6,190 bases of DNA. Origin: Pseudomonadota bacterium (GTDB lineage Bacteria; Pseudomonadota; Alphaproteobacteria; Caulobacterales; Caulobacteraceae). The stretch spans positions 1-6,190 of the forward strand of contig JAEZHG010000276.1 in assembly GCA_023436945.1 (NCBI GenBank), in the 5' to 3' direction. The position numbers and the translations under genes were made by a program. Position 1 is the stretch's first letter. Each line of letters begins with the position of its first letter. Positions 6,138 to 6,190 of this stretch are shown here, piece after piece. The notes under the pieces were generated by a model. It did not search any database. It was not told where the DNA came from and was given only the letters and a program-made list of their open reading frames with translations.

Positions 6138-6190
6138 TTACTCGACGATCTTCGAGACGACGCCGGCGCCGACGGTGCGGCCGCCTTCAC
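6138..6190 (-). CDS. tuf: Elongation factor Tu, C-terminal 16 residues (runs off the right edge)
   Basis: EF-Tu delivers aminoacyl-tRNA to the ribosome. Only the final codons are in the window. They read EGGRTVGAGVVSKIVE followed by TAA, which matches the highly conserved EF-Tu C-terminus (E. coli ends EGGRTVGAGVVAKVLS). The rest lies to the right. Bacteria often have two tuf copies, so whether this is the str-operon copy or the S10-linked one cannot be seen; its orientation towards rpsJ suits either. A strong terminator follows immediately, so this copy does not continue into the downstream genes. Confidence 0.93.
   Translation of the reverse strand, partial: EGGRTVGAGVVSKIVE

Overview
The window looks like chromosomal DNA of an alphaproteobacterium of the Caulobacterales, probably Caulobacteraceae, with Asticcacaulis as a guess. 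The L3, L4, S10 and EF-Tu sequences are alphaproteobacterial in style. GC content is moderately high. There is a perfect CtrA-type box (TTAA-N7-TTAA), and a GAnTC (CcrM-type) site lies inside a predicted ribosomal-protein promoter. The genus is inference; the genes themselves are read directly.

Layout. At the left edge, on the minus strand, is the start of the S10 operon: rpsJ (S10), rplC (L3) and the first 105 codons of rplD (L4). At the right edge, also on the minus strand, are the last 16 codons of a tuf gene (EF-Tu), followed by a strong intrinsic terminator. In many proteobacteria tuf runs almost directly into rpsJ. Here about 4.7 kb of unrelated DNA separates them, and the S10 operon has its own predicted promoter and a leader of about 225 nt.

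The intervening block holds four genes. Next to tuf on the minus strand is a two-gene unit: a CelD/BcsL (FemAB-like) GNAT acyltransferase and a JmjC-type cupin with an intact HxD...H iron triad, separated by 2 nt. Downstream on the same strand is an exported protein with seven GGSGN-type repeats (DUF2807-like, predicted beta-helix). Facing it on the plus strand is a small predicted outer-membrane beta-barrel protein. A hairpin terminator lies between these two convergent genes.

Non-coding signals. The 0.7-kb gap between rpsJ and the barrel gene contains the S10 promoter with a GAnTC site in its spacer, an orphan minus-strand terminator-like hairpin, the CtrA box with a possible plus-strand promoter, and several dyads. 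Other structures are a 13-bp inverted repeat straddling the end of the cupin gene, a hairpin that would cover the DUF2807-like ribosome-binding site, and a symmetric dyad upstream of the acyltransferase.

How it fits together. The edges are translation machinery. The middle encodes two envelope proteins plus an enzyme pair of unknown substrate, possibly acting on envelope glycans or peptides. No mobile-element genes, CRISPR arrays or RNA genes were found.
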